Source of the DNA: Pseudoalteromonas ulvae UL12
GTDB taxonomy: Bacteria; Pseudomonadota; Gammaproteobacteria; Enterobacterales; Alteromonadaceae
Direction of reading: 5' to 3'
Length of the DNA stretch: 64,000 nucleotides
Assembly: GCF_014925405.1 (NCBI RefSeq)
Contig: NZ_AQHJ01000022.1
Coordinates: forward strand, 191,830 to 255,829
Below are positions 17,224-25,213 of the stretch, in pieces. The notes under the pieces were generated by a model. The model did no database searches. It was given only the letters and a program-made list of their open reading frames with translations, and had not been told where the DNA came from. Made by a program: the position numbers and the translations under genes. How positions within the stretch are numbered: the first letter of the stretch is position 1; every line of letters begins with the position of its first letter.

Positions 17224-20196
17224 TTACATCCCACCATAAAACGTATTAACAAAGCCTTTTAGCTTTTCTGCCAACCTTGGGATTACTTTCTTGCGTTGTA
17301 ATACGCTAGGTGGTTTTTCCATTGTTGCTACTATGTCTTCACGCAGTGGCTCTTGGTTGCTGAAGATCATGCGTTCAACAAGCTCTTTTACGTTTTCAGG
17401 TATTAAGTGCTCTTCTTCAGCCATTGCTTGGGTGGCTTTTTCTTTTTCTACTTCCCAATAGACGGCAAAGGCATCGTCAACTTCTTCGGCTGATTGCACA
17501 TCTGGCAGGTTTTCTTGAATGAATTTATCTATTAGCTCTTGCTTGCTGCGTAATTCAGGATCACCACCAATGGTTTGCATTAACGATTTATACTGCTGTT
17601 GGTATTCTTCGTCAGAGTCAGATTGCTTAAGCTTGCTAAGGAGCTTTAAGATGTAAGCAACATTTACTTCATCCATTGCTAACAGCTCAAGTTCAAAGTC
17701 AATCTCTTCTAATATCGACTCTTTTTCAGGGGCGGTATTGGTTTTAACTTTGTCGTATAAATCTAAGTACTTACTTTTATAGTCTTCATATTCTTGTTCT
17801 TGAATACAGACATCATCAAACTTAAAGTCAGCGAAGGTAGAAAGCACATTACGTAAACGCATTAACTCCCTAAATGCTTTAATAAATTCAAGTTCAGCGT
17901 TTTCATCTTCAAGACTATCAACACTTGCTGTATCAGGTGCAATGGTTCGCATTTGATCTAACGCTTGGTTAAACATCTTAATGAATTCTTCATACGGCGG
18001 CATGATCACCGTATCTTTTGCATCCTTATTTGAAAACAGCGCTAGAGCATCATCAGTGCGCTTTTTCAGGTTACGGAAACTAATGATATTACCTTGCGAC
18101 TTTTGCTCGTTTAAAATGCGATTGGTGCGTGAATACGCTTGTATTAATCCGTGATATTTAAGGTTCTTATCTACATACAGGGTATTTAAGGTTTTACTAT
18201 CAAACCCAGTTAAAAACATATTTACCACAAGCAAAATATCAACTTTGCGCTCACGAACCTTTTTCGAGATATCGTTGTAGTAGTTGTAGTAAGACTCACT
18301 ATCTTTAGTGGTATAGCTACTGCCAAACATTTTGTTATAGTCGCCAATAAACTCTTCAAGCCTGTCTCGGCTATGGCTGGCTATACCTTCGTACTGGGCT
18401 TGAGGCTCAGCAACTTTATCTAATACAACTTCGTCTAAGCCATCAGCATCTGGGTCTTCTTCGTTAGCGGCATAAGAGAAAATAGTGGCAATTTTAAGGT
18501 TATGTTTACCTTCGGCTTTTTTCTGTGCAAATAGCTCGTAATACTTTATTAATGCAGGCACGCTAGAAACACAAAACATGCCGGTAAAGGCTTTGCTATG
18601 GGTTTTACGATTATGCTGAGCAATAATGTAATCGGTTATTTTTTCTAACCGAACGTCAGACTCCATTAGCTCTTTGGTGTCGATACCTTCAACGTCAATA
18701 TCCACTTCATTGGCGCTGTCTTTTTTCTTATAACGGCCTACATACTCAACATTAAACTTAAGTACGTTTTCGTCTTTAATTGCATCAACAATGGTGTATT
18801 TGTGTAACGGCTTATGGAACAAGTCACTGGTGGTATATTTACGAGAAAACTTAGACACCGCATTTTCAGCAAAAATAGGCGTTCCCGTAAAACCAAACAT
18901 TTGGTGATTAGTGAAAAACTGACTAATGCGCTGATGAGTATCACCAAATTGGCTGCGGTGACATTCATCAAAAATAAACACCACGTTCTTATCTTTTACA
19001 GGCTCCATACGGCTTGAATAACGTTTATTGCTTATAGCGTTATTGAGCTTTTGAATGGTAGTAACAATCAGCTTTTCATTACGGCGAGTATTAACTTTAC
19101 CGCCTTTCGCTTTAGTTGATGACTGCTGCTCACCGTCTTTCTCAAGGTAATACACATCTTTACCGGTAAACTGGTCAACTAACACTTTGGTTTTATCAGT
19201 ACCGTCTACACAACCTTTAATGAAGCTATTAAATTCTTTGGCAGTTTGATAATCCAAGTCTTTACGGTCAACCACAAACACCACTTTATGAATGGCGCTA
19301 TCACCGGTAAGTAACTGAGCGGTTTTAAATGAGGTAAGTGTTTTACCAGAGCCGGTAGTATGCCAAATATAGCCATTTTGCTTTTCTATTGATTGGTTAC
19401 TGGCTTTTAATTTTTCACGCTCAGCTACTCGGTCAATAATCGCTTCGGTGGCATATATTTGATAAGGGCGCATTACCATTAATATACGGTCTGTTTCATT
19501 CAGTACCACGTATTTAGTGATCATGTCTGTTAGGTGATCAGGCGTTAAAAACACCTTGGCGAATTGGTCTAACTCGGTATAACGGTCGTTATTGTCTTTT
19601 GCCCAAAAGAAGGTTTGTTTAAAGCTTTGCTTGCGGTTATTGGCGTAGTATTTAGTGTTTACGCCATTAGAGATAACAAACACTTGTACATATTGGAATA
19701 AGCCATCTTCAGCCCAGTAAGAATGGCTCTGATAACGATTAATTTGATTAAACGCTTCTTTAAGCTCTAAACCACGGCGCTTTAATTCAATTTGCACTAG
19801 TGGCAAGCCGTTAACCAATATTGTTACGTCATAACGATTTTTATAGCGACCTTCTACGGTAACTTGCTGCGTTACTTGAAAATGGTTTTTGCTAACATCG
19901 GCATCAATAAAACGAATGTAACCTGCGGTGCCATCGTCTTTATTAATTTGTAGCCTATCACGCAGTATTTTTGCTTTATCAAATACATTACCTTTCCCTA
20001 AGGCGTTGCGAATTTGTTTAAGCTCATTATCACTTATTTCAAAGCCATTAAGCTTTGAAAGTTGCTTCTTTAAGTTAGCTCTTAGCGAGTCAATATCAGT
20101 GATATTGACCTTTTCAAACTGCTGCTTACCGGCAACTTTTTTAGCAAGCTGAGCAACTAAGTTATCTTCTAATTGTTGTTCTGACTGATAGGCCAC
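17224..20196 (-). CDS. hsdR: type I restriction enzyme R subunit
   Basis: 990 residues, GTG start at 20196 with GGAAG 5 bases upstream. The N-terminal nuclease domain carries LPLVQIELKRRG (ExK). The helicase motor follows, with TGSGKTLTSF (Walker A), FIFDECHRSQFG (DECH box), FTGTPIF and AYSRTNRILNE. The C-terminal HsdM-binding helical region is complete. Cytoplasmic complex R2M2S: ATP-driven DNA translocation and cleavage of unmodified DNA. It follows hsdS by 38 bases, and the downstream nuclease gene begins two bases after its stop, so the operon continues. Confidence 0.95.
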   Translation of the reverse strand: MAYQSEQQLEDNLVAQLAKKVAGKQQFEKVNITDIDSLRANLKKQLSKLNGFEISDNELKQIRNALGKGNVFDKAKILRDRLQINKDDGTAGYIRFIDADVSKNHFQVTQQVTVEGRYKNRYDVTILVNGLPLVQIELKRRGLELKEAFNQINRYQSHSYWAEDGLFQYVQVFVISNGVNTKYYANNRKQSFKQTFFWAKDNNDRYTELDQFAKVFLTPDHLTDMITKYVVLNETDRILMVMRPYQIYATEAIIDRVAEREKLKASNQSIEKQNGYIWHTTGSGKTLTSFKTAQLLTGDSAIHKVVFVVDRKDLDYQTAKEFNSFIKGCVDGTDKTKVLVDQFTGKDVYYLEKDGEQQSSTKAKGGKVNTRRNEKLIVTTIQKLNNAISNKRYSSRMEPVKDKNVVFIFDECHRSQFGDTHQRISQFFTNHQMFGFTGTPIFAENAVSKFSRKYTTSDLFHKPLHKYTIVDAIKDENVLKFNVEYVGRYKKKDSANEVDIDVEGIDTKELMESDVRLEKITDYIIAQHNRKTHSKAFTGMFCVSSVPALIKYYELFAQKKAEGKHNLKIATIFSYAANEEDPDADGLDEVVLDKVAEPQAQYEGIASHSRDRLEEFIGDYNKMFGSSYTTKDSESYYNYYNDISKKVRERKVDILLVVNMFLTGFDSKTLNTLYVDKNLKYHGLIQAYSRTNRILNEQKSQGNIISFRNLKKRTDDALALFSNKDAKDTVIMPPYEEFIKMFNQALDQMRTIAPDTASVDSLEDENAELEFIKAFRELMRLRNVLSTFADFKFDDVCIQEQEYEDYKSKYLDLYDKVKTNTAPEKESILEEIDFELELLAMDEVNVAYILKLLSKLKQSDSDEEYQQQYKSLMQTIGGDPELRSKQELIDKFIQENLPDVQSAEEVDDAFAVYWEVEKEKATQAMAEEEHLIPENVKELVERMIFSNQEPLREDIVATMEKPPSVLQRKKVIPRLAEKLKGFVNTFYGGM

Positions 20197-20234
20197 ATTA
20201 ACTTCCTTTTCTTTTAGGCATAATCAATTTATTC

Positions 20235-21455
20235 CTACACAAACATCTGTTGCAACAAACCTTTTTTGAAGGTTTGTGTTAGTTCTATTTGTTCATTTAC
20301 CGCATTAATTTTTGCATCTAATGCACCTAAAAACTCCGCAATTCTTTCTTGCTCTTTTTTGCTTGGCATTTGAACTTTAATATCTTGAAAGAACTCAGTA
20401 ACACTTACATTGAGTAAACCGTGGTTCCTTGCTCCTTCTTGGGCAATTTTATTAATTTCACGATTTAAATTACCCGCTTCAAAATGTTGTTCCCAAAACT
20501 CGTCATATTGTTCACCATGAGTTTTGAAACAAATATATAAGGTTGAAACCACACCTTTATCATAATTATTTAAGCGCTTAATTGCGCCCATTGGGTAGCC
20601 TTTCGAGTAACTTTTGTTATATGCAAACTCACCTTTTTCAAGCAAGTAATAACCAGTCACGTTTTTTGCAGAAACCGACTTATTAAAGTACTTCTCTTGG
20701 TTGATCAAACCTCGTTGCGCTGAAATGGTTAATACATTTTGATTATCTTCTTTGTTTTTACGAGTAACACGCTCAAACACTTTATCAAAGCTGGTTTCTT
20801 GCCAATCAGGAAAGGCTTTACTGTTTTCATCTTTAAAGCGAATTTCTTGCTTAAACAGCTTTTGCATCACGCCTTTTTTGTATTGAGCTAGCAAGGCGTG
20901 CTTTTCTTTAAGTAGACTGATCTTTTTATCTACTGAAGAAAGGAAATCAGCAATTTTTTGTTGTTCTTCTATTTTAGGTAATGCTATGCCTAATGACTTA
21001 ACTAAGCCGCCAGATAGATTCTTTTGACCACCATCATTTGCTAAATTTCGTATTGCTTCATATTTTGACATCAATTGAAAAAGTGCAAAACTAGGCAAAA
21101 CTTTTTCTTCATCAAATATCATAGCGGCACAAGCTTGGTTTGTTGTTGCATCAATACCTAATAAAGAAACCTTCCCTCTAGTAACACCTTGCCCGTAAAG
21201 TGCGATCAATAAAGTACCCTTTGGAAAGAGTTTTGCCGATGAATTCTTTAATCCTTCGTCCGTAATAAATTCTTCCGCATGAAGTATGGTGCCAAAATCG
21301 ATCAAAGAAGTTGTAACCCACGGTATATGCCCACCCCAATAAGCACTATTTGTTCTGCTAGGTGTGCCTCCTGATGTAACTCGACTGACATCGCCTATAG
21401 TTGTGGTTAACCAATCTTCATCATATTTTGTAAACCTCAATTCAGGTACTTTCAT
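20235..21455 (-). CDS. hsdS: type I restriction enzyme S (specificity) subunit
   Basis: 406 residues with two target-recognition domains (about 5-165 and 205-375). Each is followed by a coiled-coil conserved region (EEQQKIADFLSSVDKKISLLKEKHALLAQYKKG and KKEQERIAEFLGALDAKINAVNEQIELTQ). This duplicated architecture is diagnostic of HsdS. Each recognition domain reads one half of a bipartite DNA site; the site cannot be predicted from sequence. The ATG lies directly next to the hsdM stop. Confidence 0.95.
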   Translation of the reverse strand: MKVPELRFTKYDEDWLTTTIGDVSRVTSGGTPSRTNSAYWGGHIPWVTTSLIDFGTILHAEEFITDEGLKNSSAKLFPKGTLLIALYGQGVTRGKVSLLGIDATTNQACAAMIFDEEKVLPSFALFQLMSKYEAIRNLANDGGQKNLSGGLVKSLGIALPKIEEQQKIADFLSSVDKKISLLKEKHALLAQYKKGVMQKLFKQEIRFKDENSKAFPDWQETSFDKVFERVTRKNKEDNQNVLTISAQRGLINQEKYFNKSVSAKNVTGYYLLEKGEFAYNKSYSKGYPMGAIKRLNNYDKGVVSTLYICFKTHGEQYDEFWEQHFEAGNLNREINKIAQEGARNHGLLNVSVTEFFQDIKVQMPSKKEQERIAEFLGALDAKINAVNEQIELTQTFKKGLLQQMFV

Positions 21456-23048
21456 TTAAATATCTCCTAAGTTAGGTATATTTAAGTCAGCACAGTATTC
21501 ACTCAGCTCAATATCAATTTCTTTAACATTGCTTTTAATCAAAGTGATTTTAGAAAAAATATCTTTTAAATCAATATCGTCATCTTCTTCGAAAGTATCG
21601 ACATACCGAGGTATATTTAAATTGAATTCATTTTCTTCTTCAATTTCTTTAATTGATGCTACAAAGGCAAACTTTATGGCTTTTTCAGGCTCAAGTAATT
21701 CACGCTTGTTTACCGCTTCTAATATGACTTCTAAATCTTCATTCCGTAGATAATTTTGACTAGTTGCTTTGCCACAATTTTGACTAGCATCAACAAACAA
21801 AATGTTATCGCTATGTTCACGGTTCTTTTTCAGCACCAAAATACAAGTTGGAATAGATGTGCCATAGAAAATGTTAGCCGGTAAGCCAATTACTGCATCA
21901 AGGTAATTTTTATCTTTAATTAAGTGTTTGCGGATATGCCCCTCGGTTCCAGCACGAAATAAAACACCGTGCGGTAATACCACCGCCATAGTGCCACTTT
22001 CATCTAACTGGTGAACCATGTGCTGAACAAAAGCAAAATCAGCCTTACTCTTAGGTGCTAATTTACCGTAATCTTGAAAGCGTTCATCGGTTAAAAAGCC
22101 TGATGATGCGCTCCAGTCTGCTGAAAATGGTGGGTTTGCTACTACGGCTTCAAAGCGTTTTTCAACATGATGCGGTTGTTCTAGTGTGTCGTCTTGTTGA
22201 ATATCAAAATTACGGTAATGCACGCCGTGTAAAATCATATTCATACGAGCTAGGTTGTACGTGCTTGGGTTAGATTCTTGACCAAAATAGCCACCAACTT
22301 CACCGCCTTTACGTTTGATCTCTTTTGATACTTTTAAAAGTAGTGAGCCTGAGCCACAAGTAGGGTCGTAAACACTTTTAAGCTTGTCTTTACCTTGTGT
22401 TACTAACTTAGCAAGTAACGTTGAAACCATAGGTGGTGTATAGAATTCACCGGCTTTTTTACCTGCTCCAGAGGCAAACTGACCAATGAGGTATTCGTAG
22501 GCATCACCCAGTACATCAATGTCAGTTTCATGATGAAGAAAATCAATATCATCAAGGTGAGTTAGTACTTTTGAAATAAGCTCGTTTTTAGCGTTTTCGG
22601 TTTTGCCTAGTTTGTTTGAGGTTAGGTCTAAATCATCAAACAAACCGTTAAAATCATCTTCTGCGGCAGTACCCATCGTGCTTTGTTCAATATGGTTAAG
22701 CACTTCAGATAAGTCTTCTAAAATAAACTCGCCACTTTCACCTTTTTGAGCCAATACATGAAATAGCTCGTTAGGTTTTAAGAAGTAACCCAAATGGTCG
22801 ATTGTCTCTTCTTTAATGGCTTCTAAGTATTCTTTGCCTTCGTCTGTGCTTTCATCAATAGCGTCAAACTTAATGCCGTCTTCTTTTAATAGATCATCAG
22901 CATATAAGTCCATACGCTCAGACAAGTATTTGTAGAAGATAAACCCTAAAATATAATCACGAAATTCATCTGCACTCATGTTGCCACGTAAGGTATTGGC
23001 AATGTTCCAGAGTTGTTTTTCTAATGCTTTTTTGTGTTGTTCAACCAT
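21456..23048 (-). CDS. hsdM: type I restriction enzyme M (methyltransferase) subunit
   Basis: 530 residues from ATG 23048, chosen because AAGGAAG precedes it by 9 bases and the protein then begins MVEQHKKALEKQLWNIANTLRG, the family start. The open frame runs 53 codons further 5' but overlaps the regulator gene. N-terminal helical HsdM_N domain, then the N6-adenine methylase domain with motif I DPTCGSGSLLLKV and motif IV NPPF. It methylates adenine at the HsdS-defined site and protects island and host DNA. Starts 38 bases after the WYL regulator. Confidence 0.95.
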   Translation of the reverse strand: MVEQHKKALEKQLWNIANTLRGNMSADEFRDYILGFIFYKYLSERMDLYADDLLKEDGIKFDAIDESTDEGKEYLEAIKEETIDHLGYFLKPNELFHVLAQKGESGEFILEDLSEVLNHIEQSTMGTAAEDDFNGLFDDLDLTSNKLGKTENAKNELISKVLTHLDDIDFLHHETDIDVLGDAYEYLIGQFASGAGKKAGEFYTPPMVSTLLAKLVTQGKDKLKSVYDPTCGSGSLLLKVSKEIKRKGGEVGGYFGQESNPSTYNLARMNMILHGVHYRNFDIQQDDTLEQPHHVEKRFEAVVANPPFSADWSASSGFLTDERFQDYGKLAPKSKADFAFVQHMVHQLDESGTMAVVLPHGVLFRAGTEGHIRKHLIKDKNYLDAVIGLPANIFYGTSIPTCILVLKKNREHSDNILFVDASQNCGKATSQNYLRNEDLEVILEAVNKRELLEPEKAIKFAFVASIKEIEEENEFNLNIPRYVDTFEEDDDIDLKDIFSKITLIKSNVKEIDIELSEYCADLNIPNLGDI

Positions 23049-23085
23049 GTTGGTTAACTTCCTTTTTAAATTCTTTAATGAGTGT

Positions 23086-23955
23086 TTAGCTATGCTGATA
23101 GCCAGGTGCAATTGCGAGATTTTCTGCACCGTATAATGTTTGATTATTTTGCAAATAAAGTTGATATTCAGGGCCTGAAAGTGAACCACTTTCAGAACAG
23201 TCCACATTCCAACGCCTTAATAAATATCCTGCCATTGCGGCACGCACGTTAACTTCTAACATGCCTTTTTCCATACCAAAATCGAGCTTAATGGCGGTTG
23301 GATGCTTAACGTTATTTGGGTGCGGAATAATTTGTAACGGCACCATACGCATCCACTGATGATCTTCTAACTTATCTTCTTCAGGGGATGGTGTCTGTGC
23401 TTGAATTGTAACTTTAGTAATGCGAGTTAAAACGAAGTCTCTGAATGACTTTGATTTGCGGTCATAAGCTCTTAAATGCCAACGTAAGCCATTATCTACG
23501 ATTGAATGAGGCACTAGCTCTCTTGCCCCAGAACCACTGCTTAAAGAGGTGTATATAACGCTAATAGGCTTATGGTTGATAATCGCTTGAGATAACTTAG
23601 CGATAATATCAATATCAGGCACGTTTAAGGGGCTTGGTGATTCAATAGGGAATGACGTATCACCAATAGAATCAAAACCATCGCTAATGTTATTCGCTAA
23701 CTTAATAAGCGTGCGGCGAGCATCATGTTTAAATATGGGCTTGAATTGCGTGGTGATGAAGTATTTTTTTTCTACGTTGTCATACGCCATATTCTCAGGC
23801 GCATTGTCTTTGTAGAACTTCAAATCTCTGGTTGCTGCTGCAAGGCCTAATTCGAAATGGCTGACTATTTCACTGCGAGTTACCATCCCAGTAAAATAGA
23901 GCTTAAAGTCGATATAAGCTAAGCGCTGCTTCTGTGCAAAACTAAATTCGTCCAT
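23086..23955 (-). CDS. WYL-domain transcriptional regulator of the defence operon
   Basis: 289 residues. N-terminal winged-helix region (about 8-70, GMVTRSEIVSHFELGLAAATRDLKFY) followed by a WYL domain (about 120-200, GLRWHLRAYDRKSKSFRDFVLTRI) and a C-terminal extension. This is the size and layout of CapW/BrxR-type regulators, which repress phage-defence operons and respond to ligands or DNA damage. It is the first gene of the co-directional unit regulator-hsdM-hsdS-hsdR-nuclease-helicase. That position supports autorepression and control of the entire operon. Confidence 0.85.
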   Translation of the reverse strand: MDEFSFAQKQRLAYIDFKLYFTGMVTRSEIVSHFELGLAAATRDLKFYKDNAPENMAYDNVEKKYFITTQFKPIFKHDARRTLIKLANNISDGFDSIGDTSFPIESPSPLNVPDIDIIAKLSQAIINHKPISVIYTSLSSGSGARELVPHSIVDNGLRWHLRAYDRKSKSFRDFVLTRITKVTIQAQTPSPEEDKLEDHQWMRMVPLQIIPHPNNVKHPTAIKLDFGMEKGMLEVNVRAAMAGYLLRRWNVDCSESGSLSGPEYQLYLQNNQTLYGAENLAIAPGYQHS

Positions 23956-24084
23956 TCGATAAATCTGATTCTATTGACATTTTCTAATTGGATTGAAATA
24001 GTATGTATCATTATGAGTTAGACAGCAAATAGATTTTATGCTTTAGTGTTGATACAGATCATCACTATTTAAAAACTTAAATTT
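23956..24084. promoter_or_regulatory. divergent promoter region
   Basis: 129 bases between the WYL gene (minus) and the DUF2384-like gene (plus). TTGACA at 23974-23979 on the plus strand is followed after 17 bases by AATAGT. On the minus strand TTGCTG and CATACT are 17 bases apart. The TGTATC and GATACA elements could be regulator contacts. All weak. Confidence 0.35.
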
Positions 24085-24339
24085 ATGTCTAATCAAAACG
24101 CTAAATCTTCTGTAAAAAAACCTACTAATTTATCTGAGCTAGAGCATTTAAAAGCCGAGCATTTTGATATTTATCAGGAGCTAATGAAGCAGTTTAAATT
24201 TGATGATAGGGTGTGCCAAGAATGGCTGACTCAGCCCAAGCGCCCCTTGCAAGGTAAGTCACCGTTTGAGCAGCTAACAATTAATGCTGATGAAGTGATG
24301 GTTATGCTAGTTCGCATGAGAACGGGTGACTTCTCATGA
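24085..24339 (+). CDS. DUF2384/MbcA-ParS-Xre toxin-binding-like protein
   Basis: 84 residues. The C-terminal half follows the pattern of the antitoxin toxin-binding domain: a Trp-Leu near 53 (CQEWLTQP), then LQGKSPFEQL, then a valine-rich helix ending LVRMRTGDF. The N-terminal half is helical and too short for a full HTH. The gene overlaps or abuts a downstream phosphatase-like gene, and GAGGGG lies across its stop, so the two are co-translated. In known systems this domain neutralises RES or MbcT toxins. Here the partner is a tyrosine-phosphatase-like protein. The domain call is from pattern only. Confidence 0.6.
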   Translation: MSNQNAKSSVKKPTNLSELEHLKAEHFDIYQELMKQFKFDDRVCQEWLTQPKRPLQGKSPFEQLTINADEVMVMLVRMRTGDFS

Positions 24340-24352
24340 GGGGCAAGCACTA

Positions 24353-24682
24353 GTGAATATTCTCTTTTTATGCACCGCCAATATTCAGCGCAGTAAAACT
24401 GCTGAAGAATTGTTTCGTGCTGTCAATAAGAATCACCAATACAAATCAGCTGGTTTAAGTTCCAAATACGTACAGAAAGCTAACTCGACACTTTGCACTG
24501 AAAAAATGCTGGAATGGTCTGATCGAATATATGTATTTGAGGAGCAACATATTGAACGTATTCAAAAGCATACTGGGGATGTGTTTTTACCTAAAATCAT
24601 CAATTTAAATATTCCTGATGTTTATCAGTATTTTCAGCGAGAGCTTGTTTTGTTATTACTAGAGCGGTGCGAGCTAGCCTAA
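24353..24682 (+). CDS. low-molecular-weight protein tyrosine phosphatase-like protein
   Basis: 109 residues from GTG 24353, supported by GAGGGG 10 bases upstream. Another GTG at 24326 would add 9 residues. The P-loop CTANIQRS (Cys7 to Arg13, CX5RS) is intact and followed by AEELF. A late NIPDVYQY supplies the Asp expected as general acid. The length is shorter than Wzb/LMW-PTP (about 145). Predicted activity is dephosphorylation of phosphotyrosine or another phospho-ester. Its pairing with a DUF2384-like protein beside a restriction operon suggests a toxin-antitoxin or defence module, not capsule regulation. Confidence 0.75.
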   Translation: MNILFLCTANIQRSKTAEELFRAVNKNHQYKSAGLSSKYVQKANSTLCTEKMLEWSDRIYVFEEQHIERIQKHTGDVFLPKIINLNIPDVYQYFQRELVLLLLERCELA

Positions 24683-24730
24683 GCATTTAGTGACACAAAT
24701 AGCCAAAAATAAAACCTTTTCTAACTATGG

Positions 24731-24841
24731 CCGCTCTGCAAAGATTACGGTAAACGATATTGTTTACTTGAGGTAAATGTAATTACATACAGAGGAATGC
24801 TTTACCGTGAGTAAACAAAACTGTTTACTTGATATGAGCGG
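24731..24841. repeat. nested palindromes GTAAAC-N6-GTTTAC
   Basis: Two copies of GTAAAC-6 bases-GTTTAC (24750-24767 and 24811-24828) are 61 bases apart. They lie within outer CCGCTC (24731) and GAGCGG (24836-24841) repeats. The 11-mer TGTTTACTTGA occurs directly twice. The layout resembles a transposon-end or small non-autonomous element. It lies in the 530-base gap between the phosphatase and PIN genes. Confidence 0.55.
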
Positions 24842-24914
24842 TTTAACTAATTCAATTTCATATTTAATTGGTGAAATGTAGCCATTGTTACCGGAAGTTT
24901 ATGCTGCATTCTTA

Positions 24915-25090
24915 TTAACCAACCATGCCACCTAGTGCTTTATCTAGTTTGGTTCGAGTTATAGTACCTTTAGTCTTACACATAATTGCTTTAACTTTAG
25001 GAGCTAACTCAAGATCTCTTTTGCCCCAGTCAACTTTTGAAGAGCCTTCCAAAAGTGCCGATGCTGCAACGGGTATATTGATTAATATGA
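24915..25090 (-). pseudogene. remnant resembling a TnsD/TniQ C-terminus
   Basis: On the minus strand a frame ending at TAA 24915 reads ALLEGSSKVDWGKRDLEL, then APKVKAIMCKTKGTITRTK, then LDKALGGMVG. The pattern VDW-KRD-EL...KV, followed by a basic segment and ALG, is what I recall from the C-termini of TnsD/TniQ target-selection proteins of Tn7-like transposons. The frame is closed upstream by a stop near 25120, and there is no start codon with a ribosome-binding site, so it is debris. A 62-codon plus-strand frame here is its shadow. Confidence 0.45.
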
Positions 25091-25213
25091 GAAAAGCGTT
25101 TTACCGTGAATAGCTATAAATGCAATACACAAAATACTATAACTAATTTCAGACCAATTAATTTATGAAGTATATTAACCTCAAAACCTCTTCCCATAAC
25201 TAAAGGCTAATAA

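Noticed and set aside
24925..25113. 62-codon plus-strand frame
   Set aside because: It is the antisense of the TnsD-like fragment. It has no ribosome-binding site and no coherent protein character.
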